Shown: positions 51,643 to 59,219 of the stretch, piece after piece
Position numbering within the stretch: the stretch's first letter is position 1
Layout of the letters: every line of letters begins with the position of its first letter
Source: MED-G105 sp039814575
GTDB taxonomy: Bacteria > Pseudomonadota > Alphaproteobacteria > Caulobacterales > Parvularculaceae
Length of the DNA stretch: 64,000 nt
Reading direction: 5' to 3'
Assembly: GCA_039814575.1 (NCBI GenBank)
Contig: JBCCAY010000004.1
Coordinates: 62,001-126,000, forward strand
Notes under the pieces: generated by a model
What the model was told of the DNA's origin: nothing
Databases searched by the model: none
The model's input: only the letters and a program-made list of their open reading frames with translations
Translations under genes and position numbers: made by a program

Positions 51643-52518
51643 ATGGTCCATTCAAACGAACAGTCTACAGCCGTGCAGACGTCAGGCACACAGTCCCCGG
51701 CCACGCAGCCGACGGTCACAATGTCGCGGCGCGAATTGCTGAGCGGTCTCGCCTCTGGATCTGTTGTGGCGTTCTCCGGCGCGGCGCTGTCGGGGTGCAC
51801 GACCAATGAAGCGCTCGGCCGTCGGCAATTGCTGCTCGTCTCGGATGCACAATTAGCGCAACTTTCTCAGCAATCGTGGCAGCAAGCGCTGCAACAAAAC
51901 CGCCAAACCTCGGACCCGGCGCTGCGGCGGCGGGTGTCGCGGGTAGGCGATCGCATAGTACAAGCCGCTGACCGCCGGTTCCCGGGACAGAACCTCACCC
52001 AAAACAATTGGGAGTTCGCCGTCTTCGAAGACGACACCGTCAACGCCTGGGTGATGCCGGGCGGCAAGGTCGGCTTCCACACCGGCATCTTAGACATCAT
52101 GGAAAACGACGATCAGATCGCCACAGTGATGGGGCACGAGGCCGGTCACGTGGTCGGTCGCCACGCGGCGGAGCGGTATTCCCAGCAAATGGCGGCGCAA
52201 GGCGGCTTATCTATCGCCAATGTAGCGCTCGCCAATTCTAACGTAAGAAACGCTGGGATGATCGCCGGCATTCTCGGCGCGGGCGTCAGTTTCGGCGTCA
52301 TTCTGCCCTATTCGCGCAAGCACGAGTATGAAGCGGACCGCCTCGGCGCGGACTTCATGGTCGGCAGCAATTATCGGGCGAACGAGGCGGTGCGGTTCTG
52401 GGATACGATGACCAGCCGTTCCGGACAGCGCCCGGCCGAGTTCATGTCGACACACCCGTCGGACACCAACCGCATCACCGCGATGCGCTCCTACATTTCA
52501 AGCCAAGGCTACGTGTAA
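51643..52518 (+). CDS. M48-family metallopeptidase, Tat-like lipoprotein
   Basis: This encodes 291 residues from the ATG at 51643, with GGGAGG eight bases before it. A 27-residue polar start leads to Ser-Arg-Arg-Glu-Leu-Leu (28-33), a hydrophobic core and Leu-Ser-Gly-Cys (Cys52). That is a twin-arginine-type lipoprotein signal, so the protein may be exported folded and lipidated. The zinc motif is His165-Glu166-Ala-Gly-His169, with the third ligand Glu in Glu-Tyr-Glu-Ala-Asp-Arg-Leu-Gly downstream. Ser-Thr-His-Pro-Ser-Asp-Thr-Asn-Arg near the end is typical of the BepA/LoiP-like M48 group, which handles outer-membrane proteins. Confidence 0.9.
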   Translation: MVHSNEQSTAVQTSGTQSPATQPTVTMSRRELLSGLASGSVVAFSGAALSGCTTNEALGRRQLLLVSDAQLAQLSQQSWQQALQQNRQTSDPALRRRVSRVGDRIVQAADRRFPGQNLTQNNWEFAVFEDDTVNAWVMPGGKVGFHTGILDIMENDDQIATVMGHEAGHVVGRHAAERYSQQMAAQGGLSIANVALANSNVRNAGMIAGILGAGVSFGVILPYSRKHEYEADRLGADFMVGSNYRANEAVRFWDTMTSRSGQRPAEFMSTHPSDTNRITAMRSYISSQGYV

Positions 52519-52628
52519 AAATAGGGTGCCTTAAGAAGCGCTTGTCGTTGAAGATTTTGGGCGTCCTAAAAGGCGTCCAAAAGCTGATCACGCGATAACG
52601 ACAACGCGAAGACAACACGTGTGCGCTT

Positions 52629-52673
52629 TCTAGAGCACTGGGCATTATGGCTGAACCAGTCCTATGCTCTAGA
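52629..52673. repeat. Inverted repeat between the M48 and HNH genes
   Basis: TCTAGAGCA (52629-52637) and TGCTCTAGA (52665-52673) are perfect nine-base arms. Inside them ACTGG and CCAGT can extend the stem with a bulge. A third GCTCTAG occurs near 52732. It may be a copy of a dispersed intergenic element or a termination structure between the two convergent genes. Confidence 0.45.
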
Positions 52674-52743
52674 GTCTTTGCTTTGAGCGCCTGAACCGAC
52701 CTTATCCTGATCCAATATGAACGCCCGGCGCTCTAGTCGGCGT

Positions 52744-53313
52744 CTAAGGCTCGAGTTCGGAATCCCAGTAAAGGAAGTCCTGCCAACTCTCATGGAGGTA
52801 GTTCGGCGGGAAGGCGCGTCCGCGTTCGTTTAACTCGAACATGGTCGGCTTCATCGGCGTGCGCGCGGGAAACATTTTCGCGTCCTTCGGCATCCGCCCG
52901 CCTTTGCGCAAATTACAGGGGCTGCACGCCGCAACGATGTTCTCCCACGTCGTGCGACCGCCGCGCGAGCGCGGAATGACGTGGTCAAAGGTCAGAAGAT
53001 CTTTGTCCTGACAACCACAATACTGGCAAGTGAAGCCGTCGCGCAAAAACACGTTAAATCGCGTGAACGCCGGCGATCGTGAATGGGTCACATAAGTCTT
53101 CAACGACACGACCGAGGGCAGCTTCATATGGAAACTGGGGCTGCGCACCACGCGATCGTATTCGGCGACTACCTCCACCCGATCGAGGAAAACGGCTTTC
53201 AACGCGTCCTGCCACGACCATAACGACAGCGGAAAATAGCTGAGGGGCCGGAAATCGGCGTTTAGGACGAGCGCCGGACACCCGTCAGGCGCTTGTGAAA
53301 TAACCTCAGGCAT
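52744..53313 (-). CDS. HNH endonuclease-domain protein
   Basis: This encodes 189 residues from the ATG at 53313, with GGTGGG five bases before it; a TTG 13 codons upstream is the alternative. The N-terminal 85 residues include Ala-Leu-Val-Leu-Asn-Ala-Asp-Phe-Arg-Pro-Leu-Ser-Tyr-Phe-Pro, conserved in a widespread alphaproteobacterial family. The HNH module has zinc cysteines Cys96/Cys99 and Cys130/Cys133, Asp110-His111 and Asn125. The final 50 residues are Pro-rich and aromatic. The family is chromosomal and common, so a housekeeping DNA role is likelier than a mobile intron, but it is not established. Confidence 0.85.
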   Translation of the reverse strand: MPEVISQAPDGCPALVLNADFRPLSYFPLSLWSWQDALKAVFLDRVEVVAEYDRVVRSPSFHMKLPSVVSLKTYVTHSRSPAFTRFNVFLRDGFTCQYCGCQDKDLLTFDHVIPRSRGGRTTWENIVAACSPCNLRKGGRMPKDAKMFPARTPMKPTMFELNERGRAFPPNYLHESWQDFLYWDSELEP

Positions 53314-53544
53314 GGGAACCCACCAAATTTTGAAAAAAGAAGCTCTCTTCAAGCCGTTGTGGGTGACTTGAACACCTCGCCTTTAGGGCGAAAACACATG
53401 GGGCGCATTCGCCCCTTTTATGCTCGTTACGATACCTGAACGCAGAGCCTCCTTTTATGGATATGGCGCGTTATTGACCGTCTTGCAAATTTCTATCCGA
53501 TTCCCTGTGACATTTGTTTGACACTCGAACCGATTTTTCAGGCG

Positions 53545-54324
53545 TTATATAGGCCGCCGGCCCTTAATGTGAGCGTAATAGGTCCAGAGAATATGGGCGG
53601 CGAGCCCGCGATAAGGCGCGAAATCAGCCGCTCGAGCGTCGAGTTCGCCCTGAGTTAAGGGACCTGAACTCCTTACAGCCTCGCGGGCATGGTTAAACGC
53701 CGCCTTCAACGCGACATCGGAAGGCGGCCAAATGTCGATGCGGCCATCGCAAAACAAAAGATAGATCGACGCCGTCCAGGGGCCGACGCCCTTGATCGCT
53801 TGAAGATGGGCGCTCGCTTCATCGTCGGAAAGCGTCGCCAAGGCGTCGAATGAAAACGCCCCGCTGTTCAGCGTTTCCGCAAGACCGACGACATAGCCGG
53901 CTTTCGGACGGGAAAGCCCCTGCGCTCGCAATCCATCGACGCCCGCCGCGATGATCGCTTGAGGGTCGGCGACGTCAAGCGCGCTATTAATCCGCCCCCA
54001 AATCGCTTGCGCGCTCGGTACGGCGACTTGCTGCTCGACAATGACGCGGAACAAGCCCTCCAGACCGCCCGTGCGTTGTCGGATGACCGGGGCGCCAATC
54101 AAGTCTAGTGCTAATTTGAGCGCTGGGTGGTTCGCCGCAAGCGCGCGACAGGCGTCGCTGACGTTGCCGAAGACGTTCAGCGCACCGTCGATCTGCGCCG
54201 CGTCGCCCTGCGACTCGCCGTCTTGCGCACTACCACCCGGAGAGGCGGCGCGCTTAGAACGAGTTTTCTTCAAGGAGAAGGCGCTCGTTCTGATCAAGCT
54301 CAACGACGAAGCGGTGCGCTGCAT
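53545..54324 (-). CDS. AlkA-like DNA-3-methyladenine glycosylase
   Basis: This encodes about 260 residues. The HhH-GPD fold is clear: Glu-Gly-Leu-Phe-Arg-Val-Ile-Val-Glu-Gln-Gln-Val (the family's Ile-x-x-Gln-Gln helix), Leu-Gln-Ala-Ile-Lys-Gly-Val-Gly-Pro-Trp-Thr-Ala as the helix-hairpin-helix, and the catalytic Asp in Trp-Pro-Pro-Ser-Asp-Val-Ala-Leu. It excises alkylated bases. The start is uncertain: the ATG at 54324 overlaps the end of gshA by 71 bases and codes an odd Ser/Thr/Lys-rich stretch, while a TTG at 54273 would give 243 residues. The domain begins only near 54180, so either works. It has the same orientation as gshA. Confidence 0.8.
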   Translation of the reverse strand: MQRTASSLSLIRTSAFSLKKTRSKRAASPGGSAQDGESQGDAAQIDGALNVFGNVSDACRALAANHPALKLALDLIGAPVIRQRTGGLEGLFRVIVEQQVAVPSAQAIWGRINSALDVADPQAIIAAGVDGLRAQGLSRPKAGYVVGLAETLNSGAFSFDALATLSDDEASAHLQAIKGVGPWTASIYLLFCDGRIDIWPPSDVALKAAFNHAREAVRSSGPLTQGELDARAADFAPYRGLAAHILWTYYAHIKGRRPI

Positions 54325-55615
54325 ATTCGCCCGTGGTGACGCCGCTCTCAGCGATCGCCTGGAGCGGATCGAGGAATGGCGTTTCGTCAGCGTCAATGGA
54401 GCCGGGCGCCGCGCGTCGCCGCAAACCCTCGCGGGAGATCGCCAAAAGATCGAGCGAAATATCGCGGATCGTCCGCCCCTCAATCATCGCCTTCAAGCCG
54501 AGACGCGCTGCGTCAATGCGCGCCGCTTCCCGGGTTTCCCGCGACCAGTTCTTGGCGAGGTGCCATGCTGCATTCAGAGCGTCGGCATCGTAGAGAAGAC
54601 CAACCCAAAAAGCCGGCAGCGCGCAAATCCGCCCCCAAGGGCCCGAATCAGCACCCCGCATCTCTAAGAACTGCTTTAGCCGAACTTCGGGAAATGTGGT
54701 TGAGAGATGGTCCTCCCAATCGGCGATCGTCGGCTTTTCGCCCGGCGCCGCCGGTAAGCGGCCGTCTAGGAAATCTCGGAATGATTGTCCCGAGGCGTCG
54801 AGATAGCGATTGTCACGGCGGACGAAATACATCGGCACGTCAAGCATATAATCGGCGTACCGCTCATAGCCGAAACCATCTTCGAAAACGAAATCAAGAA
54901 GGCCGGTGCGATCGGGATCGGTGTCGGTCCAAATGTGCGCGCGCCAAGACGCGAAGCCCGTGGCGGCGCGCTCCAAAAGCGAAGAATTAGCGAAGAGCGC
55001 CGTTGCAATCGGCTGCAGCGCCAGCGCGGTGCGGAACTTCAGCGCCATGTCCGTTTCATCGCTGTAATCGAGGTTCACCTGCACCGTACACGTACGATGC
55101 ATCATATCGAGCCCGAGGTCGCCCCGTTTCGGCATATAGGCGCGCATGATGTCGTAGCGCGACTTCGGCATTTTCGGCATGTCGTCGCGCTTCCAAGTGG
55201 GCGTAACGCCCATGCCGAGAAACGAAATGCCCATGGGCTCAGCGACGGCTTTCACAGCATCCAAATGGCGATGCACTTCCGCGCAGGTTTGATGGACATT
55301 GTCGAGCGGCGCGCCGGAAAGCTCAACCTGACCGCCAGGCTCGAGGGAGACCGAGGCCCCCTCGCCTTTTAAGCCGATCGGCCGGCCGTCTTCGGCGATA
55401 ATCGCCCAGCCAGTTTTTTCGGCCAATGCTTCCAAGACAGCGCGCACACCGTTCGGCCCGTCATACCCGACCGGCTGCAGGGTCTCGCGGCAATAAATGA
55501 ACTTCTCGTGCTCTGTGCCGAGACGCCAGGCGCTTTTCGGCTTTTCACCAGCGGCAAGATACGCCGCAAGGTCAGCGGAGCTCTCAATGAGCGGCGAAGA
55601 GGAAGTATCGACCAT
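54254..55615 (-). CDS. gshA: Glutamate-cysteine ligase (class of plants and alphaproteobacteria)
   Basis: This makes gamma-glutamylcysteine, the first step of glutathione synthesis. The 453-residue protein starts at the ATG at 55615; a TTG five codons upstream is possible. It has Gly-Thr-Glu-His-Glu-Lys-Phe (38-44 or so), Ser-Leu-Glu-Pro-Gly-Gly-Gln-Val-Glu-Leu-Ser-Gly-Ala, Met-Met-His-Arg-Thr-Cys-Thr-Val-Gln-Val-Asn, and Glu-Met-Arg-Gly-Ala-Asp. These are the ATP/Mg and substrate residues of the plant-type enzyme rather than the E. coli type. Its 3' end overlaps the AlkA-like gene. Confidence 0.95.
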   Translation of the reverse strand: MVDTSSSPLIESSADLAAYLAAGEKPKSAWRLGTEHEKFIYCRETLQPVGYDGPNGVRAVLEALAEKTGWAIIAEDGRPIGLKGEGASVSLEPGGQVELSGAPLDNVHQTCAEVHRHLDAVKAVAEPMGISFLGMGVTPTWKRDDMPKMPKSRYDIMRAYMPKRGDLGLDMMHRTCTVQVNLDYSDETDMALKFRTALALQPIATALFANSSLLERAATGFASWRAHIWTDTDPDRTGLLDFVFEDGFGYERYADYMLDVPMYFVRRDNRYLDASGQSFRDFLDGRLPAAPGEKPTIADWEDHLSTTFPEVRLKQFLEMRGADSGPWGRICALPAFWVGLLYDADALNAAWHLAKNWSRETREAARIDAARLGLKAMIEGRTIRDISLDLLAISREGLRRRAAPGSIDADETPFLDPLQAIAESGVTTGEYAAHRFVVELDQNERLLLEENSF

Positions 55616-55718
55616 GGCAGCGCCCAGCAAGCCGCCAAAGGGCGGCCTCTCTAAAAGTCCTATCGAAAATCAAGGCGATGCTGGTAGCCGGAAGGCGCCG
55701 CGCCGCCAAGCCTTATTT

Positions 55719-56531
55719 TCACTGGGCGCCGATATCGTGACCAGCCGCCGGGCCATTCGGTCCTGTCCAATCGCCGCAGATGGATTGCCAAAGAGCTATA
55801 GCGGAGAAGGCCGCCGTGTCGGCGCGCAGAATTCTGGGGCCAAGCGTGACCGGAAGCACGTTTGGGAGCGCGCGTAGCTTCGAGCGTTCCTCGGACGTAA
55901 AACCGCCTTCAGGACCGATCAGGATCGTCGCAGACATCGGCTTGCCCTCAAGCGCGGAAGCCTGCAACGCTTTCAGCATCGGCTGGGCGCGTCCATTGGG
56001 CCCGCCCCATTCGGCGGTCGGGTCGTCACCGGCTTCATCGCAAAAGATAAGCGGCCGTTTAGGTTCGAAGGCTTCCAAAAAACGCGCGAGTTTGACGGGA
56101 TCGTCGACATCCGGGACGCACAACCGGCCCGATTGTTCCGCCGCCTCACGGGCGATCGACGCTAATCGATCGGTTCTTACGCGCTCAGAGTTGGTGCGCG
56201 CGGTGATGACGGGCATGAAACCCGAAACACCGAGTTCCACCCCCTTTTGCACAATCGCGTCCACCGCTTGCCGTTTCACCGGCGCGAACGCCAGCACGAG
56301 ATCGGGCGCAGCGCTTTGTGGGCGCGTTTGCGCTTCGATACGGGCCGACGCCCGCTTTTTCGCAATCTCTTCAAGGACGGCGCTAAACTCGCCATCAACG
56401 CCGTTGAACAGCAATAGCGGCGCGCCGACCTCGCGGCGTAAAACATCCCGCAGATAGTGCGCCTGATCGGCGGAAAGCGGCGCCGACGCCCTGGCGGCGA
56501 GCGGCATATCAACGAAAAGGCGTGGGATCAT
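55719..56531 (-). CDS. rsmE: 16S rRNA (uracil1498-N3)-methyltransferase
   Basis: RsmE methylates U1498 of 16S rRNA using SAM. I start it at the ATG at 56531 (270 residues), because the family starts Met-Ile-Pro-Arg-Leu-Phe and the frame further upstream runs into the divergent ubiA region. The N-terminal PUA-like part has His-Tyr-Leu-Arg-Asp-Val-Leu-Arg. The C-terminal SPOUT knot has Lys-Gly-Val-Glu-Leu-Gly-Val, Ile-Gly-Pro-Glu-Gly-Gly-Phe-Thr-Ser-Glu-Glu and Leu-Gly-Pro-Arg-Ile-Leu-Arg-Ala-Asp-Thr-Ala. These are diagnostic. Confidence 0.95.
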   Translation of the reverse strand: MIPRLFVDMPLAARASAPLSADQAHYLRDVLRREVGAPLLLFNGVDGEFSAVLEEIAKKRASARIEAQTRPQSAAPDLVLAFAPVKRQAVDAIVQKGVELGVSGFMPVITARTNSERVRTDRLASIAREAAEQSGRLCVPDVDDPVKLARFLEAFEPKRPLIFCDEAGDDPTAEWGGPNGRAQPMLKALQASALEGKPMSATILIGPEGGFTSEERSKLRALPNVLPVTLGPRILRADTAAFSAIALWQSICGDWTGPNGPAAGHDIGAQ

Positions 56532-56630
56532 GGGGCTCGGTCGTTCTCTCGCTAAATGCAACGTAACGGACGTCCCGCCGCACAGAGCACCGCTTTCACA
56601 GACGCGAACGTCAGGGTACAAGCGCTGGCT

Positions 56631-57581
56631 ATGACGAGACCCGCCGATCCCCTTACCACGCCTGACGCCGCGCCGGCCAATTGGGTCGAACAATCAGCGC
56701 CGCAGGCCGCGAAACCCTATTTGCGGTTAATGCGCGCCGACCGGCCCGCCGGAACCTGGCTGTTGCTCATCCCGTGTCTGTGGGGCGCCGGCCTCGCCTT
56801 AGCGATGGGCAGCGACGCGAGCGCCTGGAGCCAAGCGGCTTGGCACGGCGTCCTGTTCGCGATCGGCGCTTTTGTGATGCGTGGCGCGGGATGCGCCTAT
56901 AACGACATCGTCGACCGGGATTTCGACGCCCAAGTAACGCGCACCGCGTTGCGCCCCATTCCATCGGGACAAATCTCGGTGCGGCACGCTTGGATCTTTC
57001 TAATCGGCCTATCTCTCGTCGGCTTTCTGGTTCTCGTCCAGTTTAACCGAACGACGATCGGCGTCGGTTTGGCCTCGCTCGCCCTTGTCGCAGCCTATCC
57101 CTTCATGAAGCGCATCACCTGGTGGCCCCAGGCATGGCTCGGGATCACATTCAATTGGGGAGCGCTTGTGGGCTTCGCCGCAGCGACCGGCGGGCTCGAC
57201 GTCAGCGCCCTCCTCATCTATGCCGCCGGGATCTTCTGGACCCTCGGCTATGACACCATCTACGCCTGGCAGGATATTGAGGACGACGCCCTCATCGGCG
57301 TTAAATCCTCCGCCAGGCGGCTCGGTGACAGAACCCGTCCGGCGCTCTACGGCTTTTACGGCGCGACGCTCGGCCTTTTCGCGATGGCGGGCTTGGCGTG
57401 CGGCGCCTCAGCGCTCTTTTTCATCGCGCTGGCGGCTCCGGCAGCGCATTTCCTTTGGCAAATTCGCGCTTTTCGGCCGAACGACCCACCCCTGGCGTTG
57501 AAACTGTTCAAATCCAACCGGGACGCCGGCCTACTGCTTCTCGCGACCTTGTTATTGGAAGCGGCGCGCGCCGGCGCTTAG
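56631..57581 (+). CDS. ubiA: 4-hydroxybenzoate polyprenyltransferase
   Basis: UbiA attaches the polyprenyl tail to 4-hydroxybenzoate in ubiquinone synthesis, in the inner membrane. I start it at the ATG at 56631 (316 residues); an in-frame ATG at 56556 would add 25 residues without membrane or domain signals. Two Asp-rich motifs are visible: Asn-Asp-Ile-Val-Asp-Arg-Asp-Phe-Asp after helix 2 and Tyr-Asp-Thr-Ile-Tyr-Ala-Trp-Gln-Asp-Ile-Glu-Asp-Asp in the second half. About eight to nine membrane helices are present. The N-terminal 30 residues are Pro/Ala-rich. It diverges from rsmE by about 100 bases. Confidence 0.93.
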   Translation: MTRPADPLTTPDAAPANWVEQSAPQAAKPYLRLMRADRPAGTWLLLIPCLWGAGLALAMGSDASAWSQAAWHGVLFAIGAFVMRGAGCAYNDIVDRDFDAQVTRTALRPIPSGQISVRHAWIFLIGLSLVGFLVLVQFNRTTIGVGLASLALVAAYPFMKRITWWPQAWLGITFNWGALVGFAAATGGLDVSALLIYAAGIFWTLGYDTIYAWQDIEDDALIGVKSSARRLGDRTRPALYGFYGATLGLFAMAGLACGASALFFIALAAPAAHFLWQIRAFRPNDPPLALKLFKSNRDAGLLLLATLLLEAARAGA

Positions 57582-57634
57582 ATCAACGCTATCGCTGTTT
57601 CATGCAACAGCCTGTTGATTGAGGAGACCCGTCC

Positions 57635-58180
57635 ATGCAGCCAGCGCGTAAAAACACCGAACACCGCCGTGCCGTCCTCTTAGGCGTCGGCCTGTCGCCG
57701 CTTTTACTCGCTGCAACCGCCAACGCCAAAAAGGGAAAAACGACTGTGAAAAACCCTGACCCGTCAACCATTCCAGATTACGACGCTTGGCAATTGTCCG
57801 AGGAGGAATGGCGCGAGCGTTTGTCGCCGGAGGCGTTCGCCGTCATGCGCAAGGAAGGCACAGAACGCGCCTTCACAAGTCCATTGAACGACGAAAAGCG
57901 CGAGGGCATTTACGCCTGCGCCGGGTGCGGTTTTGAACTTTTCTCCTCTGATATGAAGTTTGACTCCGGCACCGGCTGGCCGTCCTTTTTCGACGTCATT
58001 CCGGGCGCAATAGGCACCAAGACCGATTTCAAACTTCTCTATCCGCGAACGGAATACCATTGCGCGCGCTGCGGCGGCCACCAGGGGCATGTCTTCAAAG
58101 ACGGACCGAAACCGACGGGCTTGCGTTACTGCAATAACGGCGTCGCGCTCACCTTCCGGCCCTTCACGACAGAGACATAA
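57635..58180 (+). CDS. msrB: Peptide-methionine (R)-S-oxide reductase, exported
   Basis: This encodes 181 residues with GAGGAGAC before the ATG. MsrB repairs the R-form of methionine sulfoxide. A signal sequence with Arg-Arg and a hydrophobic core ends at Ala-Asn-Ala (about residue 31), so the protein probably acts in the periplasm. Zinc cysteines are Cys95/Cys98 and Cys143/Cys146. The catalytic Cys166 lies in Leu-Arg-Tyr-Cys-Asn-Asn-Gly, where most MsrB have Cys-Ile-Asn-Ser. Ser-Gly-Thr-Gly-Trp-Pro-Ser-Phe (111-118) is intact. The Arg-Arg suggests Tat export, but the match is loose. Confidence 0.92.
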   Translation: MQPARKNTEHRRAVLLGVGLSPLLLAATANAKKGKTTVKNPDPSTIPDYDAWQLSEEEWRERLSPEAFAVMRKEGTERAFTSPLNDEKREGIYACAGCGFELFSSDMKFDSGTGWPSFFDVIPGAIGTKTDFKLLYPRTEYHCARCGGHQGHVFKDGPKPTGLRYCNNGVALTFRPFTTET

Positions 58181-58299
58181 CAACCTCTAAAGCGCTCATC
58201 AGCATTTGACGAAAGCGGCCGACGCCAGCGATAGAAGCCCTTCAACGCTTCAATCGGCGTCGCTCTTTGTTTGTGACGCTTTTCAGGGACGCTTTCAGT

Positions 58300-59166
58300 A
58301 TGCAGAACGCCGAACAAACCTATATCTCCGCAACCAAGGATTTCTCAGCGCTTATTGAGGCGCTTATCGACACGGTGACGCCGTTCGCCCTAAGCGCCGT
58401 CGGCGCGCTCTTCGTCCTCCTCGCCGGGTTATGGGTCGCGGGCCGCATTCGCGCAGTGGTTCGAAAAATGCTGTCGCGCTCCGGCCGTGTCGACGCGACG
58501 CTCTCCGGCTTTCTCTCAAGCCTTGTCTATTACGGCCTCGTCGCTCTCGTCGCGATTACGACGCTTGGCGTCTTCGGCGTACCGACGACGAGCTTCGCCG
58601 CCGTCATTGGCGCCGCCGGTCTCGCGATTGGTCTCGCGCTGCAAGGCACGCTGAGCCACGTCGCGTCCGGCGTTATGCTGCTCGCCTTTCGGCCTTTCAA
58701 AATAGACGATTACGTGGAGACAGCCGGCCATGAAGGGACCGTGAAAGAGGTGAGCCTCTTCACCACGGTGCTGGCCACCGTCGACAATAAGAAGGTCATC
58801 ATTCCGAACGGCGAGGTCTGGGCCGGCTCGATCGTCAATTACTCAGCATTCGACGAACGCCGTGTCGATCTCGTCTTCGGCGTATCCTATGATGATGATT
58901 TGAACGCCGCGCAGCGCGTTATCAGTGACGCCGTCGCCGCCGAGACGCGCATTTTACGCGATCCGGAACCGACAATTGAAGTCGACACCCTGAACGACAG
59001 CTCCGTCGACATCATCTGTCGGGTGTGGGTGGCGCGGTCGGATTACTTCCCAGTGAAATGGGCGCTCACCAAAGACGTCAAAGAACGCCTCGACGCCGCG
59101 GGCGTTTCAATCCCGTTCCCCACACGAACAATCGTCTCCGCTGCGCCGGCGTCCGAACAAGCCTAG
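58300..59166 (+). CDS. Small-conductance mechanosensitive channel, MscS family
   Basis: This encodes 288 residues from the ATG at 58300, with AGGGA ten bases before it; a TTG 11 codons upstream is the alternative. Three membrane helices are visible. The third is the Gly/Ala-rich pore helix (Ala-Ala-Val-Ile-Gly-Ala-Ala-Gly-Leu-Ala-Ile-Gly-Leu-Ala-Leu-Gln-Gly) followed by Leu-Ser-His-Val-Ala-Ser-Gly. The beta domain has Pro-Phe-Lys-Ile-Asp-Asp-Tyr-Val and Ile-Pro-Asn-Gly-Glu-Val-Trp. The length matches E. coli MscS (286). It opens under membrane tension to release osmolytes. Confidence 0.93.
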   Translation: MQNAEQTYISATKDFSALIEALIDTVTPFALSAVGALFVLLAGLWVAGRIRAVVRKMLSRSGRVDATLSGFLSSLVYYGLVALVAITTLGVFGVPTTSFAAVIGAAGLAIGLALQGTLSHVASGVMLLAFRPFKIDDYVETAGHEGTVKEVSLFTTVLATVDNKKVIIPNGEVWAGSIVNYSAFDERRVDLVFGVSYDDDLNAAQRVISDAVAAETRILRDPEPTIEVDTLNDSSVDIICRVWVARSDYFPVKWALTKDVKERLDAAGVSIPFPTRTIVSAAPASEQA

Positions 59167-59213
59167 CGCCGCATTCCATTTCAATCGGAATGCGGGTCTA
59201 GGCGCGGCGCTTT
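59166..59213. terminator. Nested hairpins between convergent genes
   Basis: CGCATTCC and GGAATGCG (59170-59177 / 59187-59194) form an eight-base stem. GCGCCGC and GCGGCGC (59166-59172 / 59204-59210) can form an overlapping outer stem followed by TTT. It separates the MscS gene from the minus-strand membrane protein gene and probably works in both directions. Confidence 0.5.
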
Positions 59214-59219
59214 CGAGCG

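Noticed and set aside
53400..53419. Hairpin GGGGCG-CATT-CGCCCC followed by TTTT on the plus strand
   Set aside because: There is no plus-strand gene upstream of it. On the minus strand it lies in the leader of the HNH gene without a T run, so it is not called a terminator.
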